A DNA stretch of 14,946 nt from Rubrivivax sp. (GTDB lineage: Bacteria; Pseudomonadota; Gammaproteobacteria; Burkholderiales; Burkholderiaceae), in the NCBI GenBank assembly GCA_004211235.1, contig SEEY01000026.1, forward strand, positions 1-14,946, in the 5' to 3' direction. Positions 14,174 through 14,946 of this stretch are shown one piece after another. The notes beneath the pieces are model-generated. The model saw only the letters and a program-made list of their open reading frames with translations. It made no database searches and was not told the origin of the DNA. Each line of letters begins with the position of its first letter. Position 1 is the first letter of the stretch. Position numbers and translations under genes: made by a program.

Positions 14174-14946
14174 CAGGCGGCCTTTCCGGCAGCGACGGCA
14201 GTGGCCGTCTCGCGCCGGGTCCAGGCGCGCCGCGTGGCGATGAAGATGGCCAGGCCGCCCACCGCCAGCGCCAGCAGCGGCCAGTACACCGGGTGATTCC
14301 ACTCGGCGACCTTGCGCGTGCGCTCTTCGGCGTCCACGCGCAGATAGCGCGCCCGGTCACGCACGACGACACCGGGCTTGCCGTTGTGCACCCAATGCTG
14401 GAAGGCCAGGCCCGCATAGCTCCAGAAGCCCCAGGCCCAGGGCGCGTCCTCGCGCGCGACGGCGTTCATCTGCGCCATCACCTGCGCCTTCTCGGGCCCG
14501 TCCTCCAGCGACTGCAGCTTGCGGAACAGGCGGTCGAACTCGGGGTTGGCGTAGTTGGCCGTGTTCTCGCCCTCGTGCAGGCTCTTGCTGTTGGGGCCGT
14601 AAAGCAGGAACAGGAAGTTCTCGGCGTCGGGATAGTCGGCGAACCAGCCCCACCAGAAGATCTGGTGCTTGCCCTTCAGGATCTTTTCCTGGAACTGGTT
14701 GAAGTCGGTCGCGCGGATGTCGAGCTGGATGCCGAGCTTGGCGAACTGACGCACCATCCAGTCGTTCTGAGCCTTCAGCTCGGGCGTCAGGATGCGCTGG
14801 AAGTCGTAGTTCAGCACCAGCGGCTTGCCGGTTCTCACGACGCGGCCGTCTGGGTAGCCGGCCTCGACCATCAGCTTGAGAGCCTCCGACAGCGGCTTGC
14901 GCGCGGGCTTGCCGCCAACAAGATCGTGCGTGACCGGGTTGTATTC
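14173..14946 (-). CDS. Peptide-type ABC substrate-binding protein with a C-terminal membrane anchor (N-terminus outside the window)
   Basis: Last 257 residues of an OppA/DppA/YejA-like (SBP_bac_5) binding protein. The frame is open to the window edge, so the true start lies beyond it. Family-like stretches include LKLMVEAGYPDG, QNDWMVRQFAKLGIQLDIR and WWGWFADYPDAENFLFLLYGPNS, ending in the domain around MNAVAREDAPWAWGF. Unusually, a hydrophobic helix (VYWPLLALAVGGLAIFIA, about 14236-14286) lies near the end and is followed by a positively charged tail RRAWTRR. Such a helix would tie the protein to the inner membrane with the binding domain in the periplasm. Most Gram-negative binding proteins are soluble. 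It is translationally coupled to the OppB-like permease. Confidence 0.9.
   Translation of the reverse strand, partial: EYNPVTHDLVGGKPARKPLSEALKLMVEAGYPDGRVVRTGKPLVLNYDFQRILTPELKAQNDWMVRQFAKLGIQLDIRATDFNQFQEKILKGKHQIFWWGWFADYPDAENFLFLLYGPNSKSLHEGENTANYANPEFDRLFRKLQSLEDGPEKAQVMAQMNAVAREDAPWAWGFWSYAGLAFQHWVHNGKPGVVVRDRARYLRVDAEERTRKVAEWNHPVYWPLLALAVGGLAIFIATRRAWTRRETATAVAAGKAA

Overview
High-GC chromosomal DNA, most likely from a betaproteobacterium of the order Burkholderiales (Roseateles/Rubrivivax/Leptothrix type). The lineage is inferred from the kdsB-adk pair, the protein sequence style and the high GC. It is not proven. Every long gene looks intact. I see no insertion sequence, CRISPR array, tRNA, rRNA, integrase or decayed gene.

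Left part (1-2475, plus strand): the last codons of an upstream gene overlap kdsB (CMP-KDO synthetase, lipopolysaccharide synthesis), followed by adk (adenylate kinase) and a strong intrinsic terminator. A short-chain dehydrogenase resembling 3-hydroxyacyl-CoA / 2-methyl-3-hydroxybutyryl-CoA dehydrogenases comes next. A perfect palindrome just upstream of it looks like a regulator site. A hairpin that can work in both directions closes this block.

Middle part (2502-6291, minus strand): a Ton energy-transduction operon in the order tonB, exbB, exbD, exbD, with two different ExbD paralogues. Beyond a terminator lies a secreted, helical-repeat protein of unknown function. The 631-base gap upstream of tonB contains no convincing protein gene. 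It does hold a hairpin-plus-eight-U terminator, a -10-like box and an inverted repeat, all on the minus strand, which together suggest a small RNA or a transcription attenuator.

Right part (6923-14946, minus strand): a 915-residue TonB-dependent outer-membrane receptor, preceded by two distinct operator-like dyads, one resembling a CRP site. Upstream of it is a peptide-type (Opp/Dpp/Yej) ABC importer in the order substrate-binding protein (cut by the window edge), OppB-like permease, OppC-like permease with an enlarged N-terminus, and a fused OppD-OppF ATPase. These four genes overlap or nearly touch and are surely one operon.

Taken together, the right two thirds encode parts for every step of an uptake route: outer-membrane receptor, Ton motor, membrane-tethered binding protein, inner-membrane permeases and a double ATPase. 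A dedicated peptide or peptide-like (for example siderophore or peptidic antibiotic) import system is an inference from gene order; the substrate cannot be read from the sequence. The most unusual points are the substrate-binding protein with a C-terminal membrane anchor, the enlarged OppC-like permease, and the RNA-like element upstream of tonB.
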